A model generated the notes under the pieces. The model was given only the letters and a program-made list of their open reading frames with translations, had not been told where the DNA came from and did no database searches. Made by a program: the position numbers and the translations under genes. Shown here piece after piece: positions 1-5,207 of a stretch of 8,577 nt of DNA (position 1 is its first letter; each line of letters begins with the position of its first letter). Source of the DNA: an uncultured Archangium sp. (GTDB taxonomy: Bacteria; Myxococcota; Myxococcia; Myxococcales; Myxococcaceae). The DNA is taken from contig CALNBU010000094.1 in assembly GCA_937875615.1 (NCBI GenBank), positions 1 to 8,577 of the forward strand. The letters run 5' to 3'.

Positions 1-353
1 GCCACGTCGTCGACGGTGGTGAGCGGCAGCGCCAGCACCGGCAGCTTGAGGCGCGCCAGCGCCTCCACCGCCTGCTGGTTCCCCGGCGCCTTCTGCACCA
101 CCACCAGCTGCGGCTTGAGCGCCACGATGGTCTCGATGGCCACGTCGTTGAAGCCCCCGGCCCGGGGCAGCGCGGCCACCTCCGGGAAGTCACAGAAGCG
201 CGAGACGCCCACCAACGCGTCCCGCGCGCCCAGGGCCAGCACCGTCTCGGTCAGCGAGGGCGCCAACGTCACCACCCGCGTCACCGGCTCCGGCGGAGGT
301 GGACCCAACCACTGGACCTGCGGCGTCGCGGCGAGGAGGAGCGTCAGCAGCAT
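1..353 (-). CDS. BtuF-like periplasmic substrate-binding protein (helical-backbone ABC type), partial
   Basis: Incomplete: the reading frame runs off the left edge after 117 codons. The start ATG (351-353) lies 4 bases after the stop of the transporter gene upstream. The product begins with a short hydrophobic stretch (MLLTLLLAAT), a probable signal peptide. It then shows the family N-lobe: RVVTLAPSLTETVLALG (residues 26-42, the classic Arg-Val-Val-x-Leu-Ala-Pro-Ser-x-Thr-Glu strand/loop), VGVSRFCDFP (48-57), and GGFNDVAIETIVALKPQLVVV (about 66-86). This order is typical of the cobalamin/iron-chelate binding protein family (PF01497; BtuF, FhuD, FepB). The CDFP segment after VGVS resembles BtuF-like members more than siderophore binders, so vitamin B12 or another corrinoid is the best guess. 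No permease or ATPase gene is visible. The ligand cannot be settled without the C-terminal lobe. Confidence 0.85.
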   Translation of the reverse strand, partial: MLLTLLLAATPQVQWLGPPPPEPVTRVVTLAPSLTETVLALGARDALVGVSRFCDFPEVAALPRAGGFNDVAIETIVALKPQLVVVQKAPGNQQAVEALARLKLPVLALPLTTVDDV

Positions 354-357
354 GCGG

Positions 358-1137
358 TCAAGACTCCACCGGGTGAGGTTGAATGCCAAGCCAGCGCGTC
401 ACCACCGCGTGGCCGGCGTAGATGAGCGGCGTCAATGACACCGCGATGAGCAGCTTGCCCAGCCAGGAGGCGATGATGAGGCCCAGCAGCTTCTCCACGT
501 CGAGGGCCTCGTTCCACACCAGGAACTGGATGACCACGGTGTCGAGCAGCTGGGAGACGACGGTGCTGCCGGTGGCGCGCAGCCACAGCAGCCGCCCCGC
601 CGTCAGCTGCTTGAGGCGCCGGAAGCGCGCGATGTCCAGCAGCTGCGCCAGCAGGTACGCCACCATCGACGCCACGAGGATGCGCTGGCCCGAGGCGAAG
701 ACCGCGTCGTAGGCCTCCGGCGTCAGGCCCTTCCAGTCGGGCGCGGCGGTGGCCGGGTGCCAGGGCGCGGCGACGGCCAGGCTCACCACCAGCAGCGTGA
801 AGAGCGCCATGCCCAGGCCCACCAGCGTCACCACCCGGGCCGCGCGCTGGCCGTAGAACTCGTTGAGGAGGTCGGTGAGCAGGAAGGTGACGGGGAACGG
901 GAGGAAGCCCACCGAGAGCAGCCGCACCTCGCCGAAGAGCGGCACGCCCATCAGCTTGCCGCCGATGAGGTCGCCCACCACCAGCGAGGTGACGAAGAGC
1001 GCCGTCAGGCAGAGGAAGAGCTTCCCGCGCGCGTCCAGCAGCGGGAGATTCGACTCCCCTTGGGGGCCGCGGTGGATCAACGATTGGCATCCCGGCGCAA
1101 GGTGTGACAAGGTGGGCAGCTGGTCGGTGCGACGCAT
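358..1137 (-). CDS. yhhQ: YhhQ/VUT-family queuosine precursor transporter
   Basis: Inner-membrane protein of the VUT/DUF165 family (PF02592). Characterised members take up 7-deazaguanine precursors (preQ0/preQ1) for queuosine-tRNA synthesis. Family signatures are in order (numbering from ATG 1137): VGDLIGGKL (54-62), FPVTFLLTDLLNEFYG (81-96), VASMVAYLLAQLLDI (155-169) and WLRATGSTVVSQLLDT (185-200). About six hydrophobic segments lie between residues 40 and 245. The start is uncertain. Homology begins only near LLDARGKLF (33-41), and the first ~32 codons use less G/C at third positions. The true start may be TTG at 1080 or another non-ATG start. The frame is also open to TTG 1203. The stop is 4 bases from the BtuF-like start, so the two are almost surely cotranscribed. 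Relative to the gene upstream there is a 70-base gap with a hairpin. Confidence 0.88.
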   Translation of the reverse strand: MRRTDQLPTLSHLAPGCQSLIHRGPQGESNLPLLDARGKLFLCLTALFVTSLVVGDLIGGKLMGVPLFGEVRLLSVGFLPFPVTFLLTDLLNEFYGQRAARVVTLVGLGMALFTLLVVSLAVAAPWHPATAAPDWKGLTPEAYDAVFASGQRILVASMVAYLLAQLLDIARFRRLKQLTAGRLLWLRATGSTVVSQLLDTVVIQFLVWNEALDVEKLLGLIIASWLGKLLIAVSLTPLIYAGHAVVTRWLGIQPHPVES

Positions 1138-1160
1138 GTCTGCTCGTCGCAGCGAGGAGC

Positions 1161-1179
1161 CGCCGGGGGATTCCCGGCG
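1161..1179. repeat. 7-bp perfect inverted repeat (hairpin) between secreted-protein gene and yhhQ
   Basis: CGCCGGG and CCCGGCG flank a 5-base loop (1168-1172). It begins 29 bases after the stop of the upstream minus-strand gene and lies before yhhQ. No T-run follows on the minus strand, so it is not a standard intrinsic terminator. It could be a partial terminator, a processing or stability hairpin, or part of the yhhQ leader. A separate 10-base palindrome, GTGTCGACAC, lies next to it at 1186-1195. Confidence 0.4.
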
Positions 1180-1207
1180 TTCCCTGTGTCGACACCGCAC
1201 CAAACCT

Positions 1208-1864
1208 TCACTTCGTCACCGCCTGGAGCAGCACCGCCAGGGTGTCGGCGACGTCCGCTGGCGACGGCGTCACGTCGCGCCAGGACGCGACGCGGTGAGG
1301 CAGCGCCGGCCAACCGTCCCGCGAGGTGATGCTCCACTCGAAGCCGTCGCGACGGCGGGCGCCCAACCCGATGACCTCCAGGCGGGTGCGCGCCTCGTCG
1401 ACGGGCTCCAGGTGCACGATGTACTCGCTGAAGTAGGCGTCCCTGATGCCCGGCACCGCCCAACCCGGCTGCGAGCGCCAGTGCACCGCCGCGCGGGACG
1501 CCAGCAGGAGGTCCCGCGCGCAGGCCTCGCGGGGCAGCCCCACCCAGCGGCGCAGCGCGGCGTCGGCGGTGGCCGAGCGGTAGCCGAGCGACAGCGGCGC
1601 ATCGCCGCTGAAGCCGCCCTCGGTGAAGCGGAAGCGTAAGTCGAGAGAAGGCTGCCCCTCCGTGTAGAACTCCCGGAAGCGCCCACCCAGCGCGGAGTCC
1701 GGCATCTCCGAGGGCAGCTGGTGCGGGGCCACCAGCGGCAGCGCGGCGGTCAGCGCGGCGCGGACCTGCTCCAGCGGCGCGTCGATGACGGCTGCGGACT
1801 CCAGGGCGGGCTTTGGCACCTGCGCCAGCATGACCGCGCCGACGGCGAAGAAGAAGGGCGTCAC
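1208..1864 (-). CDS. Secreted protein of unknown function (218 aa)
   Basis: I do not recognise this protein. It starts with GTG (1862-1864), which overlaps the TGA of the DUF4180 gene by 4 bases (GTGA), so it is translationally coupled to that gene. Residues 1-14 (MTPFFFAVGAVMLA) form a short hydrophobic N-terminus resembling a signal peptide with a possible cut after Ala14. Export to the periplasm is likely but not certain, because the basic n-region is missing. The segment SAAVIDAPLEQVRAAL (23-38) faintly resembles the opening strand and helix of SRPBCC/START-like lipid-binding domains. The C-terminal half alternates short strands (EYIVHLEPVD 148-157, TRLEVIGLGARR 160-171) and ends in a helix (ADVADTLAVLLQAV, 203-216), which would also fit that fold. 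This is only a shape argument. The protein has a single cysteine (116). Its function is unknown. Confidence 0.75.
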   Translation of the reverse strand: MTPFFFAVGAVMLAQVPKPALESAAVIDAPLEQVRAALTAALPLVAPHQLPSEMPDSALGGRFREFYTEGQPSLDLRFRFTEGGFSGDAPLSLGYRSATADAALRRWVGLPREACARDLLLASRAAVHWRSQPGWAVPGIRDAYFSEYIVHLEPVDEARTRLEVIGLGARRRDGFEWSITSRDGWPALPHRVASWRDVTPSPADVADTLAVLLQAVTK

Positions 1865-2178
1865 GTGAGCGACTCCAGCGCCACCTCGTCGGCCACGAAG
1901 CGCACCTGGCCCTCGCGCGCGAAATCCTGCAGGGCCTGACTCCGCGCGAGGTGGACGCGGACGTCGCCCACCACCACCAGCGAGAGCCGATGGTTGGTCA
2001 GCCGCTGCACCACCTCGCCCAGCAACCCCGTGGAGAGGTCGAAGAAGGCGTCGGGCAGCCGGGAGACGGGCACCGCGACGGCGTCGACGTCCTGCCCCCA
2101 GGCAGCGCCGATGAGCGTCGAGGCGTCCGCGGGAGACGCCAGGAGCGGACCTTCAGGAGAGAGGCGCAGCAGCTTCAT
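1861..2178 (-). CDS. DUF4180 domain protein (105 aa)
   Basis: Small cytoplasmic protein recognisable as DUF4180 (PF13788) by its core FFDLSTGLLGEVVQRLTN (45-62), followed by LSLVVVGD (65-72) and the C-terminal pattern SQALQDFAREGQVRFV (80-95). The family's biochemical role is unknown. It has a compact alternating strand/helix fold, and its members are usually slightly longer. The start chosen is ATG 2176-2178. Its last bases form an ATGA overlap with the GIY-YIG gene stop, and the frame upstream of it is only the shadow of that gene. Its own TGA overlaps the GTG of the secreted-protein gene. The three genes therefore form a translationally coupled operon. That tight linkage suggests a shared process, but nothing in the sequence says which. 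Confidence 0.85.
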   Translation of the reverse strand: MKLLRLSPEGPLLASPADASTLIGAAWGQDVDAVAVPVSRLPDAFFDLSTGLLGEVVQRLTNHRLSLVVVGDVRVHLARSQALQDFAREGQVRFVADEVALESLT

Positions 2179-2477
2179 GCCCCCTTTTTCCCGGAGCGGC
2201 GCACCAGCTGCAACTTCTGCGCGCGCGTCAACTGCTTCACCTTCGCCTCGCGAGAGAGCGCCGCGGAGCGGTCCTTCACCCGCACGCTCCACACCACGCG
2301 CACCGGGAGCCGGCTGCGGGTGTAGCGCGCGCCCTTCCCCGCGTTGTGGGTGGCGAGGCGGCGGGCGAGGTCGTTGGTGCAGCCGGCGTACAGCGTGCCG
2401 TCGGCGCAGCGGAGCAGGTAGACCCGCCAGCCCGTCGAGGCCTTCTTCGCTCGCCGGGGAGTCGCCACCTGCGTCAC
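2175..2477 (-). CDS. GIY-YIG nuclease-fold protein, UPF0213/YhbQ type
   Basis: Single-domain GIY-YIG protein (PF01541) of the UPF0213 type. From GTG 2477 it has 100 residues, the usual family length. Visible motifs are WRVYLLRCADGTLYAG (17-32, the GIY...YIG strands as VYL and YAG), DLARRLATHNAGKGARYT (36-53, with the conserved Arg39 and the His-Asn of helix 1), LPVRVVWS (57-64) and SREAKVKQLTRAQKLQLV (75-92, with Glu77 as the metal-binding acidic residue). The C-terminus is basic (RRSGKKGA). The nuclease residues appear intact. Some family members act on DNA or RNA, but the physiological role is unclear. The start is uncertain: GTG 2507 and ATG 2570 are in frame. G/C third-position bias fades upstream of about 2480-2507, and ATG 2570 would overlap the divergent lipoprotein start. 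It leads the DUF4180 operon. Confidence 0.85.
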   Translation of the reverse strand: MTQVATPRRAKKASTGWRVYLLRCADGTLYAGCTNDLARRLATHNAGKGARYTRSRLPVRVVWSVRVKDRSAALSREAKVKQLTRAQKLQLVRRSGKKGA

Positions 2478-2491
2478 CGCCTGCCCGGTGT

Positions 2492-2507
2492 GTGCAGTCC
2501 CCTGCAC
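2492..2507. repeat. Inverted repeat GTGCAG-N4-CTGCAC, candidate activator site or leader hairpin
   Basis: Perfect 6-bp arms with a 4-base centre. It ends 32 bases before the TGG of the sigma54-like promoter at 2540, centred near -67 of the predicted lipoprotein start. An inverted repeat of similar form lies at exactly the same distance from the second sigma54-like promoter (6763-6777). It also falls at or just before the GIY-YIG start on the minus strand, so it could instead act in that gene's leader. Confidence 0.4.
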
Positions 2508-2539
2508 GACACCTGTATGGAAGAGTCTGAAATCACTGA

Positions 2540-2555
2540 TGGCACGAGCGCTGCT
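2540..2555 (+). promoter_or_regulatory. Candidate sigma54 (-24/-12) promoter of the lipoprotein gene
   Basis: TGGCACGAGCGCTGCT matches the sigma54 consensus TGGCACG-N4-TTGCT at 11 of 12 fixed positions. The essential GG (2541-2542) and GC (2553-2554) are separated by exactly 10 bases. Predicted transcription begins near 2566, only 3 bases before the ATG at 2569. The surrounding stretch (2510-2570) is noticeably AT-richer than the genes, as expected of a divergent promoter region. The match is seen directly; function is inferred. Confidence 0.55.
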
Positions 2556-2568
2556 TAGCTCCTGATGC

Positions 2569-3294
2569 ATGAGCATCCGATGGTTTCTCTGTGTGGTCGC
2601 GCTGTCTTCGTGTGGCCCTTCGCTCGCGGAGTCGACGATTGACGTCAACCTCATCTGCTACCGTGGCGAGTCTCCAACCTCCGTGCTGACAGTCGGAATC
2701 AAACACCCGGCCTTCCCCTGCGAGCGCTTCGATGGCCGCGCGACGGTCAACGGCGTCGAGCTGACGCTCGCCAACGACGGGACCACCCCACAGGGCTGGC
2801 ACTACTTCATGCCGCAGCCGGGCTGCAGCAGCCCGTGGTTCGAGTCGCGCGACGAGGTGCCTTCCGACGCCCCCTTCGAGCTTCGCATCGAGCGCGGCGA
2901 CGAGGTCGTCACCCTGCGCAGCGAGACCCTGCTCACCCTCGACTTCACGGGACCGGCCGAGGTGCAGCGCGGCGGAGAGCTCCGCCTCTCACCCAACGAT
3001 CCCGCCACCCCCTCCGCCCACGCGTGGTTCGAGGTCGAAGGCGAGGCGGTGGCCCTGCTCGATGAAGACGACGCCACCGTACGCCACCAGAAGCTCCAGC
3101 TGCGGTTGTGGGACACCCACCTCGAAGGCGACGTCTTCGTCGCCTCCGTGCCGGTCGACATGCCGCTCGGCACGTACACCTGGTCGGCGAAGCACCTCAT
3201 CAACTCCATACACCCCTTCGAGGCGTGCGAGGGCGCCGCCGCCTGCGAGGTGTCCCTGAGCGCCGACAGCCAGGGCGAGGTGACGGTGCGCTGA
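2569..3294 (+). CDS. Hypothetical cysteine-containing lipoprotein (241 aa)
   Basis: Exported lipoprotein of unknown function. The N-terminus MSIRWFLCVVALSSCG has one Arg, a hydrophobic core and a lipobox L12-S-S-C15, so it should be lipidated at Cys15. Gly16 at +2 lacks the inner-membrane retention Asp, consistent with the outer membrane. The mature part is strand-rich and acidic. Besides Cys15 it has Cys30, 51, 86, 220 and 226, which could form disulfides. The middle (DEVVTLRSETLLTL, 111-124; GELRLSPND, 136-144; HAWFEVEGE, 151-159) looks like a beta-sandwich built from two similar halves. I recognise no known domain. The start is fixed by the signal peptide and by an in-frame stop just upstream. 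No Shine-Dalgarno sequence is visible, which agrees with the near-leaderless start predicted from the sigma54-like promoter at 2540. Confidence 0.85.
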   Translation: MSIRWFLCVVALSSCGPSLAESTIDVNLICYRGESPTSVLTVGIKHPAFPCERFDGRATVNGVELTLANDGTTPQGWHYFMPQPGCSSPWFESRDEVPSDAPFELRIERGDEVVTLRSETLLTLDFTGPAEVQRGGELRLSPNDPATPSAHAWFEVEGEAVALLDEDDATVRHQKLQLRLWDTHLEGDVFVASVPVDMPLGTYTWSAKHLINSIHPFEACEGAAACEVSLSADSQGEVTVR

Positions 3295-3329
3295 AGCCCC
3301 ACCGCATGACGCGGCGAGCCGTCGGCGAG

Positions 3330-3355
3330 GCATGCATCGCGCGACGTGCTTTTCT
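3330..3355 (+). terminator. Weak possible intrinsic terminator after the lipoprotein gene
   Basis: GCATG (3330-3334) can pair with CGTGC (3345-3349), including one G-T wobble, around a 10-base loop, followed by TTTTCT. The stem is short and the T-run modest, so this is a weak call. Its T-run runs into the -10-like hexamer of the next gene. Confidence 0.25.
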
Positions 3356-3360
3356 AAGGT
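3355..3360 (+). promoter_or_regulatory. -10-like TAnnnT hexamer (or Shine-Dalgarno) before the M20 gene
   Basis: TAAGGT ends 9 bases before the ATG at 3370. As a -10 element it would start transcription at or within a few bases of the ATG. The overlapping AAGGTG (3356-3361), 8 bases from the ATG, could equally be a ribosome binding site, so this case is ambiguous. No -35 resembling TTGACA is visible at the expected place. The same hexamer geometry recurs at 6826 and 7975. Confidence 0.4.
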
Positions 3361-3369
3361 GCCCCATTC

Positions 3370-4632
3370 ATGAAACTCACCGGCCGACGCGTCATCGCTG
3401 ACCTGCAGGAGTTGAGACGTCTCACCTCGGACGAGCGCGGCGGGGCGCAGCGGGTGGCCTGGGGTCCGGTGTGGCGGCAGGCGCGCGCCTGGTTCTCGAA
3501 GAAGCTGCACGACGAGGTGGGCCTGAGCACCCACGTCGACGCCGCCGCCAACCTGTGGAGCACCTTCAAGGGCAGCGGCCGCGGGCCGGCGCTGGTCATC
3601 GGCAGCCACCTCGACTCGGTGCCGTCCGGCGGGTGGCTCGACGGCGCGCTGGGGGTGGTGGTGGGGCTGGAGGTGTTCCGCCGCGCGAAGGCCAACGGCA
3701 CCCCGGTCGACATCCACGTCGTCGACTGGGCCGACGAAGAGGGCGCGCGCTTCGGGCGCAGCCTCACCGGCTCGGCGGCCTCCGCCGGCTCCCTCGACCC
3801 CAGGAAGGAGCTGGCGCACCTCGTCGACCGCCAGGGCGTGAAGTTGCCCGACGCGCTGGCCGAGAACGGCGTGCAGCTCAACCGCATGCTGGGCGCGCAC
3901 ACCTACTTCAAGTCGCTCAAGGCCGGCGCCTACCTGGAGCTGCACATCGAGCAGGGGCCGGTGCTGGAGGAGCTCAGGAAGCCGGTGGGCGTGGTGCTGG
4001 GCACCATGGGCGTGGAGCGCCACAGCCTGCGCTTCATCGGCCAGGCGGCGCACTCCGGCGCGGCGCCGCTGCACCTGCGCAAGGACGCCTTCCTCGCGGC
4101 CGCGGAGTTCGCGCTCGCCACGCGGGCCATCTCCATCAAGTACTCCGGCAAGACGCCGAAGAGCCGGGTGGTGGCCACCTGCGGCGTGGTGAAGGTGGAG
4201 CCGAACTTCGTCACCGCCGTGCCCGGCAGCACCGAAATCTCCATCGACATGCGGGCCCTCGACGCGAAGGTGCTGGCGAAGATGCTGCGCGAGGCGAAGG
4301 CCGCGGCGCAACAGGCGGCGAAGCGCCACCAGGTGAAGCTCGAGTGGAACCACCTCTGGGACATCAACCCCCGGCTCTTCGACGAGACGCTGATGGGCTT
4401 CGTGCGCGCGTCCATCAAGGAGGTGACGGGCGGGGCCACGGAGCTGCCCTCGGGCCCCCTGCACGACGCCGCGGAGATGCAGCCGCTGGTGCCCACCGCC
4501 ATGGTCTTCGCGCAGAGCAGCCCCGGCATCTCGCACACCCGCATCGAGGACACGCCGAAGGCGGCCCTCGACATCTCCATCAAGTCGTTCCTGCTCACCG
4601 TCGACAAGACGCTGGCGCACCTCGCCCGATGA
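3370..4632 (+). CDS. M20-family Zn-dependent amidohydrolase (N-carbamoyl-amino-acid hydrolase / allantoate amidohydrolase-like)
   Basis: Cytoplasmic dinuclear-metal hydrolase of the HyuC/AmaB/AllC branch of peptidase family M20, which cleaves N-carbamoyl or ureido amides. At 420 residues it has normal family length. Visible landmarks are GSHLDSVPSGGWLDG (78-92, metal ligands His80 and Asp91), DEEGARF (122-128, catalytic Glu123 and metal-binding Glu124), LHIEQGPVLE (191-200, metal ligand His192), AAHSGAAPLHLRKDA (226-240, dimerisation domain and substrate contacts), SGPLHDAAEM (361-370) and GISHTRIED (386-394, last metal ligand His389). All catalytic residues are present. The LHDAAEM form, where many carbamoylases have GHDA, marks a subgroup whose substrate I cannot name. 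No hydantoinase, allantoinase or purine gene is near. Its TGA overlaps the ATG of the membrane-protein gene (ATGA), so the two are coupled. Confidence 0.9.
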   Translation: MKLTGRRVIADLQELRRLTSDERGGAQRVAWGPVWRQARAWFSKKLHDEVGLSTHVDAAANLWSTFKGSGRGPALVIGSHLDSVPSGGWLDGALGVVVGLEVFRRAKANGTPVDIHVVDWADEEGARFGRSLTGSAASAGSLDPRKELAHLVDRQGVKLPDALAENGVQLNRMLGAHTYFKSLKAGAYLELHIEQGPVLEELRKPVGVVLGTMGVERHSLRFIGQAAHSGAAPLHLRKDAFLAAAEFALATRAISIKYSGKTPKSRVVATCGVVKVEPNFVTAVPGSTEISIDMRALDAKVLAKMLREAKAAAQQAAKRHQVKLEWNHLWDINPRLFDETLMGFVRASIKEVTGGATELPSGPLHDAAEMQPLVPTAMVFAQSSPGISHTRIEDTPKAALDISIKSFLLTVDKTLAHLAR

Positions 4633-5129
4633 GCGACCCCTTCGAGCGGCCCTTCTCGACGGCGTGGACGATGTTGAGTCTGCTGCTCTTCCTCGCCGCG
4701 GAGCTGTTCATCGGCGCGTGGCTGGGGCCGCTCGTGACCGGCAAGTACGTCTCGCCGATGTTCCACTACCAGGCGCAGATGCTGCTGCACCTGGTGGCGC
4801 TGTACCTCGGCGGGCTGGCGGTGGGCGTCTTGAGCCCCGGGCGCCGCCTGCTGGAGCCCGCGGTGGGCGGCTTCCTCTCGGTGCTCGTCACCTTCCTCAT
4901 GTCCTTCTTCATGCCCACCTGGTTCCTGCGCTTCGACCTGATGAAGGTACTCATCGGCGGCGGCATCGGCTTCGGCGTGGCGCTGCTGGGCGCGTGGCAC
5001 GGAGAGAAGCTGATGGGCAACCTCCCGCCCGACGAACTGGCGCACACCGCGCGCGGCCGCCTGCGCTCGGCGATGTGGGAAGACGAGTTGACCCCGGGCG
5101 CGCGGCGCTCCAGAGACCGCGCGCGCTGA
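4629..5129 (+). CDS. Small four-helix membrane protein of unknown function (166 aa)
   Basis: Starts at ATG 4629, which overlaps the stop of the M20 hydrolase by 4 bases. A longer in-frame reading upstream is only a shadow of that gene. Four hydrophobic segments are visible: about 11-33 (MLSLLLFLAAELFIGAWLG region), 48-68 (MLLHLVALYLGGLAVGVL region), 77-97 (GGFLSVLVTFLMSFFMP region) and 104-123 (GGGIGFGVALLGAW region). A charged C-terminal tail of about 40 residues (ARGRLRSAMWEDELTP, 141-156) follows, probably cytoplasmic. I do not recognise the family. The segment LIGGGIGFGVALLG (108-121) is a glycine-rich helix suited to tight packing. Coupling to a soluble amidohydrolase suggests a membrane partner, for example in substrate entry or membrane attachment, but the protein is too small and unlike known transporters to claim transport. 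Confidence 0.8.
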   Translation: MSDPFERPFSTAWTMLSLLLFLAAELFIGAWLGPLVTGKYVSPMFHYQAQMLLHLVALYLGGLAVGVLSPGRRLLEPAVGGFLSVLVTFLMSFFMPTWFLRFDLMKVLIGGGIGFGVALLGAWHGEKLMGNLPPDELAHTARGRLRSAMWEDELTPGARRSRDRAR

Positions 5130-5175
5130 CGGCTCCACCGCGACGACCCCGCCACGTCGTAGTCATTGTTTGTTC

Positions 5176-5189
5176 CGCGCCGAGGCGCG
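5176..5189. repeat. Inverted repeat CGCGCC-GA-GGCGCG upstream of the double-HTH regulator
   Basis: A perfect 14-base near-palindrome 18 bases before the regulator's ATG, in the 78-base gap after the membrane-protein gene. Its position would suit an autoregulatory operator. Its pure G/C content in GC-rich DNA makes chance plausible. Confidence 0.25.
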
Positions 5190-5207
5190 CGGCGGGCCTG
5201 TGTTTGA

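Noticed and set aside
1042..1064. T-arm-like segment (minus strand, GGGAG-TCGAAT-CTCCC) suggesting a tRNA or tRNA remnant
   Set aside because: The loop is 6 rather than 7 bases, no acceptor, D-arm or anticodon arm can be paired around it, and it lies at the N-terminal coding end of yhhQ.
2478..2654. N-terminal extension of the GIY-YIG protein to ATG 2654 or ATG 2570
   Set aside because: It would overlap the divergent lipoprotein start. Third-position G/C bias is lost there, and the standard UPF0213 length is reached from about 2477.
2989..4620. Long minus-strand open frame (543 codons) antisense to the M20 gene
   Set aside because: Low-complexity Arg/His/Gly/Ala composition without domains; it mirrors the G/C third-position bias of the sense gene, which has an intact catalytic set.
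3471..4628. Plus-strand open frame in another phase inside the M20 gene, continuous with the membrane protein
   Set aside because: The upstream part is Arg/Gly/Ala-rich shadow sequence; only the part from ATG 4629 looks like a real protein.
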